Origin: Desulfurivibrionaceae bacterium
GTDB taxonomy: Bacteria > Desulfobacterota > Desulfobulbia > Desulfobulbales > VMSU01
Direction: 5' to 3'
DNA: 64,000 bases
NCBI GenBank assembly: GCA_030145275.1
Contig: JAQYVV010000001.1
Span: 275,269-339,268, forward strand
The translations under genes and the position numbers were made by a program. The first letter of the stretch is position 1. Every line of letters begins with the position of its first letter. Positions 20,922 to 31,399 of this stretch are shown piece by piece. Below the pieces are notes generated by a model. The model had not been told where the DNA came from and ran no database searches. It saw only the letters and a program-made list of their open reading frames with translations.

Positions 20922-22064
20922 ATGCAAATTTATCAAGATATTTGGGTCAATGGAGTCGTGCAGACCAAAGGTATCCGTGATTGTGCCGGCAGGTATAAGC
21001 CTATACTAGCCCATTGCCAAAAATATAACCGCCCTTTTACAGTGTTGGATATTGGCGCCAATCTGGGCTATTTTTCCTCCCGTTTAGCTTCTGACTTTGA
21101 TTGCACATCAGTAATGATCGAAGGTGCTGAAGTTTATCAAAGGGCGCTGTTAAAGCTAGTCAAACAACAGGAATGTAGAGAGAACTTGATTCTTTTGGGG
21201 GTGGGAGCAAACCTGGCAACGTTGCGAGAACTATGTAAATGTGAGCATTTCGATGTTGTGTTAGCGATGCGGGTTGTCCATCACTTCAAGGAAAATTTCC
21301 ATGATGTCATAGATACAATCGTATCTCTGGGTGATTTCGTTTTTATGGAATTGCCTACTGCTGGAGAAGATGAAGTCCGTGCCAGTACCAGAGTTAAGAA
21401 GGAACTATCCGATCATTCCAAAGCGTTGGGCAATCAAACTTACAATAAGGTGGGCGAGTTTTCTATTCATGTCGGGTCTAGTCTGTCACCAATGTATCTT
21501 ATTGAAAATTCCCAACCGAAACAGATTCTTTCTCCCTTCTATGGTAGCCCGAGAAATACTCAACACCAGATTGAAAGTACGTTTGAAAATAAAAAGTTTT
21601 TTAAAAAAGATTCACTGAAACGGGGTGAACTAGTCAATGAGTGGGTGCCAGGGATAAATCTTTATACGTTCCATAAACTTAATGGCATATTTCCAGACAG
21701 AAAAAGGATCGCGAGGAAAATCAAGGGATACAATTTACCGACTGATAGCCCATTAACAGACATAACGCCTTGGAATTTTATTCTTAATGGATGTGAAATA
21801 GTATTGATTGATCATACCAGCGTGAATAACAGTTTGGGAAAACCATTTTTTAAAGGGAATTCAAAAAGATGCTTGTTAAATACAGCTTTATATATACTTG
21901 CAGGGATACAATCAGTTCCAAATATTTCCTATAGTAGGCATCCCACATTAACAAAATTGCTATTGTTACGTAAGGTAGTTCGAGAAATGCTTCACATTAT
22001 TATCGACAGTATGAGGAAGAGTTACGCTGGCTTGCAAAAGATTATTAACATTCTCATCTTTTAA
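20922..22064 (+). CDS. Class I SAM-dependent methyltransferase-like protein
   Basis: FTVLDIGANLGYFSSRLA; unassigned C-terminal half. Confidence 0.65.
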   Translation: MQIYQDIWVNGVVQTKGIRDCAGRYKPILAHCQKYNRPFTVLDIGANLGYFSSRLASDFDCTSVMIEGAEVYQRALLKLVKQQECRENLILLGVGANLATLRELCKCEHFDVVLAMRVVHHFKENFHDVIDTIVSLGDFVFMELPTAGEDEVRASTRVKKELSDHSKALGNQTYNKVGEFSIHVGSSLSPMYLIENSQPKQILSPFYGSPRNTQHQIESTFENKKFFKKDSLKRGELVNEWVPGINLYTFHKLNGIFPDRKRIARKIKGYNLPTDSPLTDITPWNFILNGCEIVLIDHTSVNNSLGKPFFKGNSKRCLLNTALYILAGIQSVPNISYSRHPTLTKLLLLRKVVREMLHIIIDSMRKSYAGLQKIINILIF

Positions 22065-22118
22065 CAGTGTCTTGGTTTTTTTAAATTTCTGTTACGACCA
22101 GAGGGATAGAGGAAAAAT

Positions 22119-22805
22119 ATGAGAAAAATTACGGCGTTACTTCCGATGAAGGCTCATTCCGAGCGGGTACCTGAAAAAAACATCAAGCTGTTTGCCGGTA
22201 AACCATTATTCCAAAGAATTGCAGAAGTTTTGGAAACCTCGGTCCACATTGACCGCATCTTCATTAACACCGACAGCGAGGAGATTGCCAAGAATGCCGG
22301 CAAACACTTCTCAAAAGTCGAGATTGTCGTACGTCCGCCTGAGCTCAGAGGAGATTTCGTCCCCATGAATGATATTATCAGGCACGATATCCAGATTTCT
22401 AAATCTGAACATTTTCTCCAAACCCACAGCACCAACCCTCTCTTGGGTTTGAAAACCATAGAAACAGCCATTGAAAAATATTTTAACGGACTGTCCACAT
22501 ATGACTCACTGTTTTCGGTCACCAAAGTACAAAATCGTTTTTACTGGGAGTCTGGGGAACCTATCAACCACAACCCAGGAGAGTTGTTACGGACCCAGGA
22601 CCTTGAACCGATCTATGAAGAAAATTCCAATATCTATCTGTTTTCAGCCGCCTCCTTTGCTGCGTCCGGAAATAACAGAATAGGACTAAGACCGCAGATG
22701 TTTAGCATAGATAAATTGGAGTCTATTGATATCGATGACGAAGCGGACTGGCATTTTGCCGAAAGCCTCTATCATTGGATGCAAGGGGCAGCAAAGGGGC
22801 AATAA
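22119..22805 (+). CDS. Acylneuraminate/CMP-sugar-acid cytidylyltransferase family
   Basis: ALLPMKAHSERVPEKNIKLFAGKPLFQRI. Confidence 0.8.
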   Translation: MRKITALLPMKAHSERVPEKNIKLFAGKPLFQRIAEVLETSVHIDRIFINTDSEEIAKNAGKHFSKVEIVVRPPELRGDFVPMNDIIRHDIQISKSEHFLQTHSTNPLLGLKTIETAIEKYFNGLSTYDSLFSVTKVQNRFYWESGEPINHNPGELLRTQDLEPIYEENSNIYLFSAASFAASGNNRIGLRPQMFSIDKLESIDIDDEADWHFAESLYHWMQGAAKGQ

Positions 22806-22808
22806 CCC

Positions 22809-23996
22809 GTGCGAATCGAGCCTGAACATATCGTATCACGCATGAGAACGTTGCTAGCCAGGATAATAATACAATTATCCAGCTCCCTCTTTCTTCTGCT
22901 TAAAAAGACGGATCTGTTCTTTGTTAAGAATGATGATGTCCTAATCTGCTCTCCATCCATCACTCCGAAGCAACTCAACGAGATAAAGAAACGCCTTTCC
23001 TTCTATGCTCCGGCCTTGTCTGCACGGCAGCTGTTAATCTCAAACCGGCTGACCTTCAGGTACATTTTCAGTGATATGGTGATTTTGCTGTTCTCGGGCC
23101 AGGAATCGAATTCCTGTTGGATTTTTCTGCTTTTGCGTATGAGAAAATGGACCTATGACATCGACTTTCGCACCAACCACATGGACGGCTGGCGATGGTG
23201 CGCCTTGGCGCAGGATTTTTCCCCGCCACCCCCTTCGGCTCTCCAGCGCTTTCATGCGTGTGTGTCTGATTTAAAGAAGCTCGCGTTGCAAAAATGCTAC
23301 ATTTTCGGCACCGGACCCTCTCTGGAAGAGGCGGGCGGGCGGGACTGGTCAGATGGTTATCGGGTGGTCTGCAACACCATTGTACGAGATAAAGCCCTGT
23401 GGAACCATATCAAGCCCCATTTTATTGTCGCAGGCGACGCGATCTACCATTTCGGCCATACAGAATTTGCCAGACGCTTTCGTGCCGATCTGATAAAACG
23501 ACTCCAGGAAACAGATACATACTTTGTTTATCCTGCCCAATTTCATGCTATTGTTGGACGGGATCTGCACCAATTCGCCAACCGTTTGATCCCCATACCT
23601 ATCGGGTCCCACCACCGGATGCATATTGATCTGACCAAGACCTTCCAACTGCCGCAGCTCGGTAACGTCCTGCGCCTGCTGCTGCTGCCTCTGGGATGCA
23701 CCCTTTCAAAAAACGTCTATTTGTGGGGCTTTGACGGCAGGGCGCCGGATGACAAGCTTTTCTGGAGCAATTCCGACAAACACAGCTATCCAGAACTCAT
23801 GCCTACCCTCTGTGAAGCCCATCCTGCGTTTTTTAGCTATTATGTGCCAAAAGCAAAGCCTGACAGCTACGTGGCATACTTCCATGGAGACGCTTTAGAC
23901 AAGTCTATGTTAGATGCCGAGCATGATGGTTATGCATTCATTATGATGCATAAAAGTTGGACACAAACTCTGCAAAAAAGATTCACTGAAGAGTGA
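22809..23996 (+). CDS. DUF115/Maf- or MptE-like glycan protein, possible nonulosonate transferase
   Basis: YIFGTGPSLEEA...VVCNTIVRDKALWNHIKPHFIVAGDAIYHF; GTG start. Confidence 0.5.
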   Translation: MRIEPEHIVSRMRTLLARIIIQLSSSLFLLLKKTDLFFVKNDDVLICSPSITPKQLNEIKKRLSFYAPALSARQLLISNRLTFRYIFSDMVILLFSGQESNSCWIFLLLRMRKWTYDIDFRTNHMDGWRWCALAQDFSPPPPSALQRFHACVSDLKKLALQKCYIFGTGPSLEEAGGRDWSDGYRVVCNTIVRDKALWNHIKPHFIVAGDAIYHFGHTEFARRFRADLIKRLQETDTYFVYPAQFHAIVGRDLHQFANRLIPIPIGSHHRMHIDLTKTFQLPQLGNVLRLLLLPLGCTLSKNVYLWGFDGRAPDDKLFWSNSDKHSYPELMPTLCEAHPAFFSYYVPKAKPDSYVAYFHGDALDKSMLDAEHDGYAFIMMHKSWTQTLQKRFTEE

Positions 23997-24212
23997 GGCA
24001 TGCAACTAATTGACCATATCACTCACCTGAATGGACTGTATGGCATCCTCATCAAAAACATGTAATTACACTTCACTTACATAATGTTATAGTCTTTGAG
24101 GTGTGATTTACTGTAGACTTTTACGATGATGAAAAAAATATTTTGACATTATTGGGGAGCATGATAATACCACGTTTACCGAGGATAACCCGAACGGAGC
24201 GAAGAACAGCAA

Positions 24213-24971
24213 ATGACACTGAAACAAAGACTCAGCAAGCGGCAGGTAACCATCGGTTCCTGGATAACCATAGGGAACCCCATTGTCGCAGAAATAATGG
24301 CAAGATCAGGTTATGACTGGCTCACCATCGACATGGAACACAGCGCCATCACCCTTGACATAGCGCAGGAACTTATCCGGATCATAGAACTCTGCGGCGT
24401 CTCCCCCCTGGTGAGAGTCGGACATAATGATCCGTTACTCATCAAAAGAGTCATGGACTGCGGTGCTCACGGCGTCATTGTACCGATGGTTAACTCTGCC
24501 GAAGAGGCCCAACAGGCAGTGGCCTCAGTCAGATATCCACCGCAGGGCTTTCGCGGAGTCGGATTGGCACGGGCCCAGAGTTACGGCACCAACTTTGAAA
24601 GATACAAAGCCTGGAATAAAGAGGAGAGCATTGTCATTGTCCAGGTTGAACATATCAAGGCGGTGGAAAATCTGGAAGAGATTATTTCCCAGGATGGGGT
24701 CGATGGATTTATCATCGGACCATACGACCTTTCCGGATCCTTGGGGGTTCCGGGACAGTTTGATCATCCTGATGTAAAGGCCGCCCTGGATCATGTTATG
24801 CAGGTTAGCAAGCAACAAGACGCCCTGGCCGGATTCCATGTGATTCCTGCCGATCCGCACTCTTGTAAAGAAAAGCTGGATCAGGGATTCAAATTTATTA
24901 GCCACAGCCTCGATATTCTGCTTCTGGGGGATCAGTGCAGAAACGCAGTCAGCACTATTCGCAAAGAGTAG
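24213..24971 (+). CDS. HpcH/HpaI family aldolase
   Basis: GSWITIGNP...DWLTIDMEHS, FRGVGLARA, GFIIGPYDLSGSLG. Confidence 0.88.
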   Translation: MTLKQRLSKRQVTIGSWITIGNPIVAEIMARSGYDWLTIDMEHSAITLDIAQELIRIIELCGVSPLVRVGHNDPLLIKRVMDCGAHGVIVPMVNSAEEAQQAVASVRYPPQGFRGVGLARAQSYGTNFERYKAWNKEESIVIVQVEHIKAVENLEEIISQDGVDGFIIGPYDLSGSLGVPGQFDHPDVKAALDHVMQVSKQQDALAGFHVIPADPHSCKEKLDQGFKFISHSLDILLLGDQCRNAVSTIRKE

Positions 24972-24997
24972 TAATTTAACCTTATATGTTAGAAATA

Positions 24998-25930
24998 ATG
25001 ACATCCATCCTGATTACCACATCATCATTCGGCAAACATGATCAGAGCTTAATTGACGATCTGACCAACAAAGGTATACAGATCACAGCCAACCCCTTCG
25101 GCCGCAAATTGACTGAGCCGGAGGTAACGGAGTTGATCACCCGACATCAGCCCCTTGGCATTATTGCAGGCGTTGAACCTTTGAGCCGCGCCGTTCTACA
25201 GCAGGCCATTAATCTGAAGATAATCTCGCGTTGTGGTATCGGCATGGATTCGGTGGACCTCAAAGCCGCCAAGGAATTAGGCATCAAGGTGACTAATACC
25301 CCGGATGGCCCGACGATCCCAGTGGCTGAACTGACTGTCGGTATGATTTTGGCGTTGCTGCGACGTATTCACCTTGTTGACGGCGCCATCCGGCGTGGGG
25401 AATGGGAGAGACCTATGGGCGGTTTGCTGTATGGCAAAACCGTCGGCATTATCGGCTGTGGCAGAATCGGTTCATATGTAGCAAAACTGCTGGCCAGTTT
25501 TGGCTGCAAGATCCTGGGATGTGATTTGTTCTGTAGCGAAAATGAATGCTATGAACCCACGGAGATTGATGAGTTATTGGCCGCAGCGGATATCGTAACC
25601 ATCCATATCCCCTACTCGGAGGAAAATCATCATTTTATCAATCGTGATCGGCTCAACATCATGAAGAAAGGAACGATCCTTGTCAACGCGGCCAGGGGTG
25701 GCCTGGTCAACGAAAAGGCGCTTTATGAGGCCCTTGAAAAAGGCCGATTGGCAGGGGCGGCCCTGGACAGCTTTGAGGAGGAACCCTATAAAGGTCCCCT
25801 GCGGAACCTAAATAATGTCCTGCTCACTTCTCATATCGGCTCCTATGCTAAAGAAGCCAGAGTTATGATGGAACGGCAAGCCGCAGAAAACTTGCTTCGA
25901 GAATTGAAAAAATTAGGGGCGATAAAATGA
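24998..25930 (+). CDS. D-2-hydroxyacid dehydrogenase (phosphoglycerate dehydrogenase-like)
   Basis: KTVGIIGCGRIGSYVAKLL, NAARGGLVNEKALYEAL; ORF track start 24986. Confidence 0.85.
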   Translation: MTSILITTSSFGKHDQSLIDDLTNKGIQITANPFGRKLTEPEVTELITRHQPLGIIAGVEPLSRAVLQQAINLKIISRCGIGMDSVDLKAAKELGIKVTNTPDGPTIPVAELTVGMILALLRRIHLVDGAIRRGEWERPMGGLLYGKTVGIIGCGRIGSYVAKLLASFGCKILGCDLFCSENECYEPTEIDELLAAADIVTIHIPYSEENHHFINRDRLNIMKKGTILVNAARGGLVNEKALYEALEKGRLAGAALDSFEEEPYKGPLRNLNNVLLTSHIGSYAKEARVMMERQAAENLLRELKKLGAIK

Positions 25931-26805
25931 AAGTTGTTGTATTTGGCGGGGCCGGATTTATCGGTAGCCATGTGGCAGATGTCTTGAGCGAAACGGGTCA
26001 CGATGTCACCATTTTTGATATCAAGCCATCACCATATCTCCAGAAGAACCAAACTATGCTGGTTGGAGATATCATGGATCAAAAACAGGTGGAAGAAATA
26101 GTTTCTGACAAATCCTTGGTCTACCATTATGCCGGCATCGCCGATATAGATGAGTGTGCCCTGCGGCCGGTGGATACAGTCAGATACAATATCCTCGGCA
26201 CAGTCCATATCCTTGAAGCCTGCCGCAAGGCTAGCGTAGAACGGTTTGTCTTTGCCAGTTCCGCATACGTTTACAGTGACGCTGGCTATTTCTACCGCAC
26301 CAGCAAGCAGGCTTGTGAGTCACTGATTGAAAATTATTGGGAATTATATGGACTTAAATATACCTGCCTGCGATATGGCTCGTTATATGGAGAAAGAGCC
26401 GATGATCATAACAGTATTTATCGGTTGTTAAAACAGGCCTTGCGAGATGGGAAACTCACCTATCATGGGACGGGAGAGGAAATTCGGGAATATATTCATG
26501 TGCGTGATGCGGCAGAGAACAGCGTCAAGATTCTTGCCAAGGAGTATGAGAACCAAAACATTATCTTGACTGGGCCTGAAACCATGAGTTACCGGAGATT
26601 ACTTGAAATGATCGATGAGATTCTCGGGGGAAGGATCGATATAGAAATATTGCCCACTAAACGTAAGGCCCATTACAAGATTACCCCATACAATTTTAGC
26701 CCGAAACTGGGACGAAAATTGGTTAACAATCCCGGCATTGATATGGGACAGGGAATGTTGCTTTGTATGGCCGAGATTTTTGAGAATATAAAAAAGGGGT
26801 CTTAA
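25927..26805 (+). CDS. NAD-dependent epimerase/dehydratase (SDR)
   Basis: VFGGAGFIGSHVADVL, YRTSK motif. Confidence 0.85.
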   Translation: MKVVVFGGAGFIGSHVADVLSETGHDVTIFDIKPSPYLQKNQTMLVGDIMDQKQVEEIVSDKSLVYHYAGIADIDECALRPVDTVRYNILGTVHILEACRKASVERFVFASSAYVYSDAGYFYRTSKQACESLIENYWELYGLKYTCLRYGSLYGERADDHNSIYRLLKQALRDGKLTYHGTGEEIREYIHVRDAAENSVKILAKEYENQNIILTGPETMSYRRLLEMIDEILGGRIDIEILPTKRKAHYKITPYNFSPKLGRKLVNNPGIDMGQGMLLCMAEIFENIKKGS

Positions 26806-26935
26806 CTAATTAGTGGAACAGAACTGCCGCTATTGATAGTAATCGGTTATTATTTATAGGCTACCCTATAGTTTTCCTTTTCTGGGTTTTTAATGCGTCC
26901 ACTCAGTGGGCGGTTGTTTGTGATGGTGTTTAGTT

Positions 26936-27571
26936 ATGACGATGAAAGCGGTTTTTTTTGATTTTGATGGGGTTATTCTGGATTCAGTTAATATTAAGAC
27001 AGCAGCTTTTGCTGCCATGTTTCGATCCTATGGGCCAGAGATTGAACAGCAAGTGACTGAGTACCATATTAATCATGGTGGCGTATCCCGATTTGATAAG
27101 TTCCACTATTATTATACCCAACTACTAGATAAGCCATTGTCGTCCATGGAACTTGAACGGTTGTGCCGGGAATTTTCAGCAATTGTCTTTAATCAGGTAG
27201 TACAAGCTCCTTTTATTAAAGGGGCGATGGCAACCCTTAAAGATCTTAAAAAATGCAATATCCCGGCTTTTGTAGTCTCTGGAACTCCAGATGCAGAGAT
27301 CAGGTCAATCGTGCAACTAAAAAACTTAGAATCTTTTTTCGTTGAAGTTCATGGTTCCCCTAAATCTAAGGAGGAGATAACTGCTGAACTCCTACGTCGA
27401 AAAAAATTTACCGCGAAAGAATGTCTGTTTGTCGGAGATTCAATGTCTGATTATTTGGCATCTACAATAAATAAAATGCCATTTCTCGGAATTGTGCCAG
27501 ATGGCGGGACCTCACCGTTTCCCTCCCATGTTACTATTGTACCAATTGTGCAACTGGCCATTAACATATGA
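26936..27571 (+). CDS. HAD-family hydrolase
   Basis: FFDFDGVILDS, VSGTPDAE, FVGDSMSDY. Confidence 0.85.
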   Translation: MTMKAVFFDFDGVILDSVNIKTAAFAAMFRSYGPEIEQQVTEYHINHGGVSRFDKFHYYYTQLLDKPLSSMELERLCREFSAIVFNQVVQAPFIKGAMATLKDLKKCNIPAFVVSGTPDAEIRSIVQLKNLESFFVEVHGSPKSKEEITAELLRRKKFTAKECLFVGDSMSDYLASTINKMPFLGIVPDGGTSPFPSHVTIVPIVQLAINI

Positions 27572-28497
27572 AAAAAATGATTCAAATCAATAAAATATGG
27601 GATTTCTGCAGAAATATAAGCCGAATCCCACTTAAAATGGACCAACTGCAAAAAGCTGTTGGGCGTATTGAATATCGTCAACTTCAAGCAACAGGATCCA
27701 AAGATATTCAAAATTATGAGTTTCAAGTTTTTTCACAATGGCAAGATGATGGTATAATTCAATATTTGATTCATAACACTCCTATACAAAATAAAATTTT
27801 TATCGAATTTGGTGTACAGGATTATACTGAATCAAATACTCGTTTTCTGCTGCAGAACAACAACTGGTCAGGCCTTGTCATTGATGGTTCGCAGGACAAT
27901 ATCAAATATATTAAAAATGACCCAATTTATTGGCGATATAATCTAAAAGCGGAATGTGCCTTCATTGATCGCGGCAACATAAACTCACTCATTTTAAACA
28001 GCGGCATTTCTGGGGATATTGGTCTTCTATCAATTGATATTGACGGTAATGACTACTGGGTTTGGGAGGCGATAGACTGTATCAGTCCACGTATTGTGAT
28101 CTGTGAATACAATAGCCTTTTTGGCCCTGTTTCCCAAGTTACAGTCCCATATGATAATAATTTTCAAAGGACGAAAGCCCATTTATCCAATCTCTATTTT
28201 GGAGCTTCAATTTCAGCCCTAAATTCTTTGGCCGAGCGGAAAGGTTATTCCCTCATCGCCGTAAACAGTGCTGGGAATAATGCCTTCTTTTTGAGAAATG
28301 ACCTCCTGGGTGATGACACAATCCCGCAATCCCCTGCAAATGTATACATTAAGGCACAATTCCGGGAATCTCGAGATAACAATGGAACTTTGACATTTAT
28401 TGATTTTGATGAAGGTCTTGATTTAATAAAAGATTTGATAGTTACTGATTTATCTTTAGATAGAGAAATTAAAGTTAAAGAGATTAAACCTTATTGA
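27568..28497 (+). CDS. FkbM-methyltransferase-like protein
   Basis: FSQWQDDGIIQYL...FIEFGVQDYTESNTRFL, LLSIDIDGNDYWVWEAI. Confidence 0.5.
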   Translation: MKKMIQINKIWDFCRNISRIPLKMDQLQKAVGRIEYRQLQATGSKDIQNYEFQVFSQWQDDGIIQYLIHNTPIQNKIFIEFGVQDYTESNTRFLLQNNNWSGLVIDGSQDNIKYIKNDPIYWRYNLKAECAFIDRGNINSLILNSGISGDIGLLSIDIDGNDYWVWEAIDCISPRIVICEYNSLFGPVSQVTVPYDNNFQRTKAHLSNLYFGASISALNSLAERKGYSLIAVNSAGNNAFFLRNDLLGDDTIPQSPANVYIKAQFRESRDNNGTLTFIDFDEGLDLIKDLIVTDLSLDREIKVKEIKPY

Positions 28498-28554
28498 GGC
28501 TACCTTGATTTTAAAACTTCACAAATATTAATCAAATCAATTTTCACACTACAT

Positions 28555-30277
28555 AAGGGTGTTGAAAAGTAACCGGCCAAAGGCTGGAAACAAATATCCA
28601 ATCGGCCAAATAGCCGTTTAAAGTTTTTGTTTTTTTGTCACTGCTAGCGATTAATATTACTAACTTGCGGGTGTGTTTTTGCACTTTTAAGCACCCTAAT
28701 TTGAGGGCAGCGCTATTTTACAGCAAGTTATTTACGCCAGCATATACATATACAAAAAATCACAATTGTAGTCTGTGTTTTATCTTGAAACTATAAAATT
28801 GTCAGTTTTTTATCGGTCAAGCAGCATTAGCAAAGAGAGTCTGTTGTTGCCTTTGATTGGTCGATTTCTTTTTCCTTGAACCGGCCATTTTTATCAGTAT
28901 TACAGCTATCGAGCTTAACGTGCACCTGGCCATGGTTGCACGCTGGCTCCGTACTCTTACAGTCTCAAGACCTGTTTGTTTTTTCAACAGGTTAAAAGGT
29001 CTTTCACAATTTTTGCGGATATCATGAGCCTGTTGGATCATTTCTGTTGCAAAGGGTATCCGCTGAAAAAGGCCTCTATCCATAGGGATAAAGCGGTATT
29101 GAGGACATGTCTGGGAGCAGGCACATTCTCCTGTTGTCGCACCACATTTATACTCGTGCTCCTGGCCTTTGTACCCGACATGCTGCATGGGGATGGTACA
29201 TTCATCATGGCAAAAAACTGCTCCAGTATCGCCATTGACATTTTCAGGCAAGGCCACCTTTGCAGACGGTGGTGTCGTAACAATGGTGCCAGTCTTTCTG
29301 TAAAGAGAACCATCTTTGTCATGGTAGGCTTCGTCAGCGGTAATGAGCTTTACGTCAATCCCCATTGCCTGGGCTAAACTAACCAGGAATGGAAGAAAAT
29401 GACTGTCATGATGATTGGCAGGGGCCAAGAGGGAAACAATAGGGTAGCTCTGTCCTGTTTGGGCATTGATAGCAGTAAGAGTATGGAGACGGTAACCAAT
29501 GACATATGCGGATTTATCCCGCTTATTACCATGCTTACCGCAATCACAGTCGAGGTCGTTGTAGATCCGTATCTTTTTACCTTTAATCGTGATAGTGGCC
29601 AAGGGAACCCTACAGTCATTGGCCAGTTCCGTTGAGTCAACTGCATGAAGAACACAATCGCCAAGAAGTCCTGACTGGTTAAAATGATGCAGGATATAGA
29701 CAAGCAAGTTGACCTGCTGCGAGAAAGAAAGATTGGATCTGAATTTACTCAGTTGACTATGATCGATCTTGGTCTTTTTATGCAATGCCATCGTAGGATA
29801 TAATACGGTTGATTATTCCGTCATCGATTAATCTATCAACAAAGGCAAGCTCCTCATCTTTGATATAGATGGAGGAACGATTATAAGTGCTGAACTTTAT
29901 GGTTTTATTGTTATTCGACCATGTCGATATATCGAGCCATTTTATCAAGTTTGATGATCCCAGCCGGAAGTTGTGCTTCTATGCCAAGAAGATCTTCTTT
30001 GGGGGCCTCGACGACTTGGGTGAAATCATATTCGGCTACTGTTTCAGCCAATATCTTCTTGGCTATATCTCTCTTTTGTTTTCTTGCCAATCTTTTCCAG
30101 TTTGGAAACTGTTTTTTTAGTTGTTTTCGTATGCTTAACTTGATACTTTTGTGGTGCATCACAGCCTCTTTTTTTGATGTTTATTCTTTTGATAGGGAAT
30201 CAACACCATCATAGAGGCTTTTTTTGTTTTAACTAAACGTTTTTATTGACTAAAACACTATTTACTTCAACACCTTT
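28555..30277 (-). mobile_element. Insertion sequence, imperfect TIRs, 5-bp TSD TACAT
   Basis: Left AAGGGTGTTGAAAAGTAA vs right (revcomp) AAAGGTGTTGAAGTAAA; TACAT at 28550-28554 and 30278-30282; encloses transposase. Confidence 0.8.
28817..30162 (-). pseudogene. Frameshifted DDE transposase (IS4/IS5/IS1182-like)
   Basis: Coding spread over three frames: 30162-29911, a middle segment (NNNKTIKFSTYNRSSIYIKDEELAFVDRLIDDGIINRIISYDG) ending 29778, and 29791-28817. Confidence 0.75.
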
Positions 30278-30289
30278 TACATACCATTA

Positions 30290-31399
30290 ATGAACATTAT
30301 TTTTGACCATCAAGCCTTCAGCCGCCAAGACTATGGAGGAATAGTCCGCTATTTTGTCGAACTTATTAATTTTTTTAATAGGACTGGAGAGCATGTCGAA
30401 ATTAGAGCGCCGTTTTATGTGACAAAATACTTTGCAAATTCCAGAAAAAAACCAACCGGAATACTTATTCCTAAATTACCGAACTCAGTGGTGCTTTTAT
30501 CTTTGATCAACTCGTTTATTACGCCATTTTTTCGGTATCGAAATAAAGCAGCAGATATATATCATGAGACATACTTCACCCATGCCGACAACTGCCCTAA
30601 ATCTGCGGCTCGAATCATAACTGTCTATGATATGATCCACGAGAAATTCCCGAAAATGTTCTCGCGCTTCGATTATACCAGTAAGAACAAGCTGTTCGCC
30701 CTACATAGAGCAGATCACATTATCAGCATTTCACATAACACCAAGAGAGATCTTATAAAATACTTTGATATTGAAGCTGATAAAATATCTGTTGTTCATC
30801 TCGGCCACCTGCAACGCAATGTAAGAAACTTAGACAATTCACCTAATAGTTTTCAGCAACAACCATATCTGTTGTATGTTGGTGGCCGACGGGGATACAA
30901 AAATTTCAAATCTTTGCTTAAAGCATATGCAGAATCAGAGAATCTTAGGAAAGAATTCCGCCTGATTTGTTTTGGTGGAGGACAATTCAATCAAGATGAA
31001 GAAGAATTGATTGATCAACTACACTTGGACAAATCAAATATTATCCAGAAAGCTGGTGGTGATTTACTTTTAATTGACCTCTACAAAAAGGCTGCCGCTT
31101 TTGTCTATCCGTCCCTTTATGAAGGTTTTGGGATTCCACTCCTTGAAGCGATGTCTCTCGGCTGTCCTGTGATATGCAGCAATACCGGTTCCATTCCTGA
31201 AGTTGTCGGGGGTGCGGCTCAACAATTTGATCCCGCAGATATAGATTCAATTAGGACAGCCATTGAAAGTGCGGTATTCGACAGCGACCAGCGGCAAAAT
31301 CTTATTTCTCTTGGATACGAACAATCAAAGCTGTTCACATGGGAGAAGTGTGCCTCCAAAACTCTAGGGGTATACAAAGAGGTTATTGGGAATGAGTGA
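30290..31399 (+). CDS. Glycosyltransferase family 4
   Basis: LLYVGGRRGYKNF, YPSLYEGFGIPLLEAMSLGCPVI. Confidence 0.88.
   Translation: MNIIFDHQAFSRQDYGGIVRYFVELINFFNRTGEHVEIRAPFYVTKYFANSRKKPTGILIPKLPNSVVLLSLINSFITPFFRYRNKAADIYHETYFTHADNCPKSAARIITVYDMIHEKFPKMFSRFDYTSKNKLFALHRADHIISISHNTKRDLIKYFDIEADKISVVHLGHLQRNVRNLDNSPNSFQQQPYLLYVGGRRGYKNFKSLLKAYAESENLRKEFRLICFGGGQFNQDEEELIDQLHLDKSNIIQKAGGDLLLIDLYKKAAAFVYPSLYEGFGIPLLEAMSLGCPVICSNTGSIPEVVGGAAQQFDPADIDSIRTAIESAVFDSDQRQNLISLGYEQSKLFTWEKCASKTLGVYKEVIGNE

Noticed and set aside
28976-29377. Plus-strand 133-aa ORF inside the IS
   Set aside because: Antisense shadow of the transposase; no independent motif
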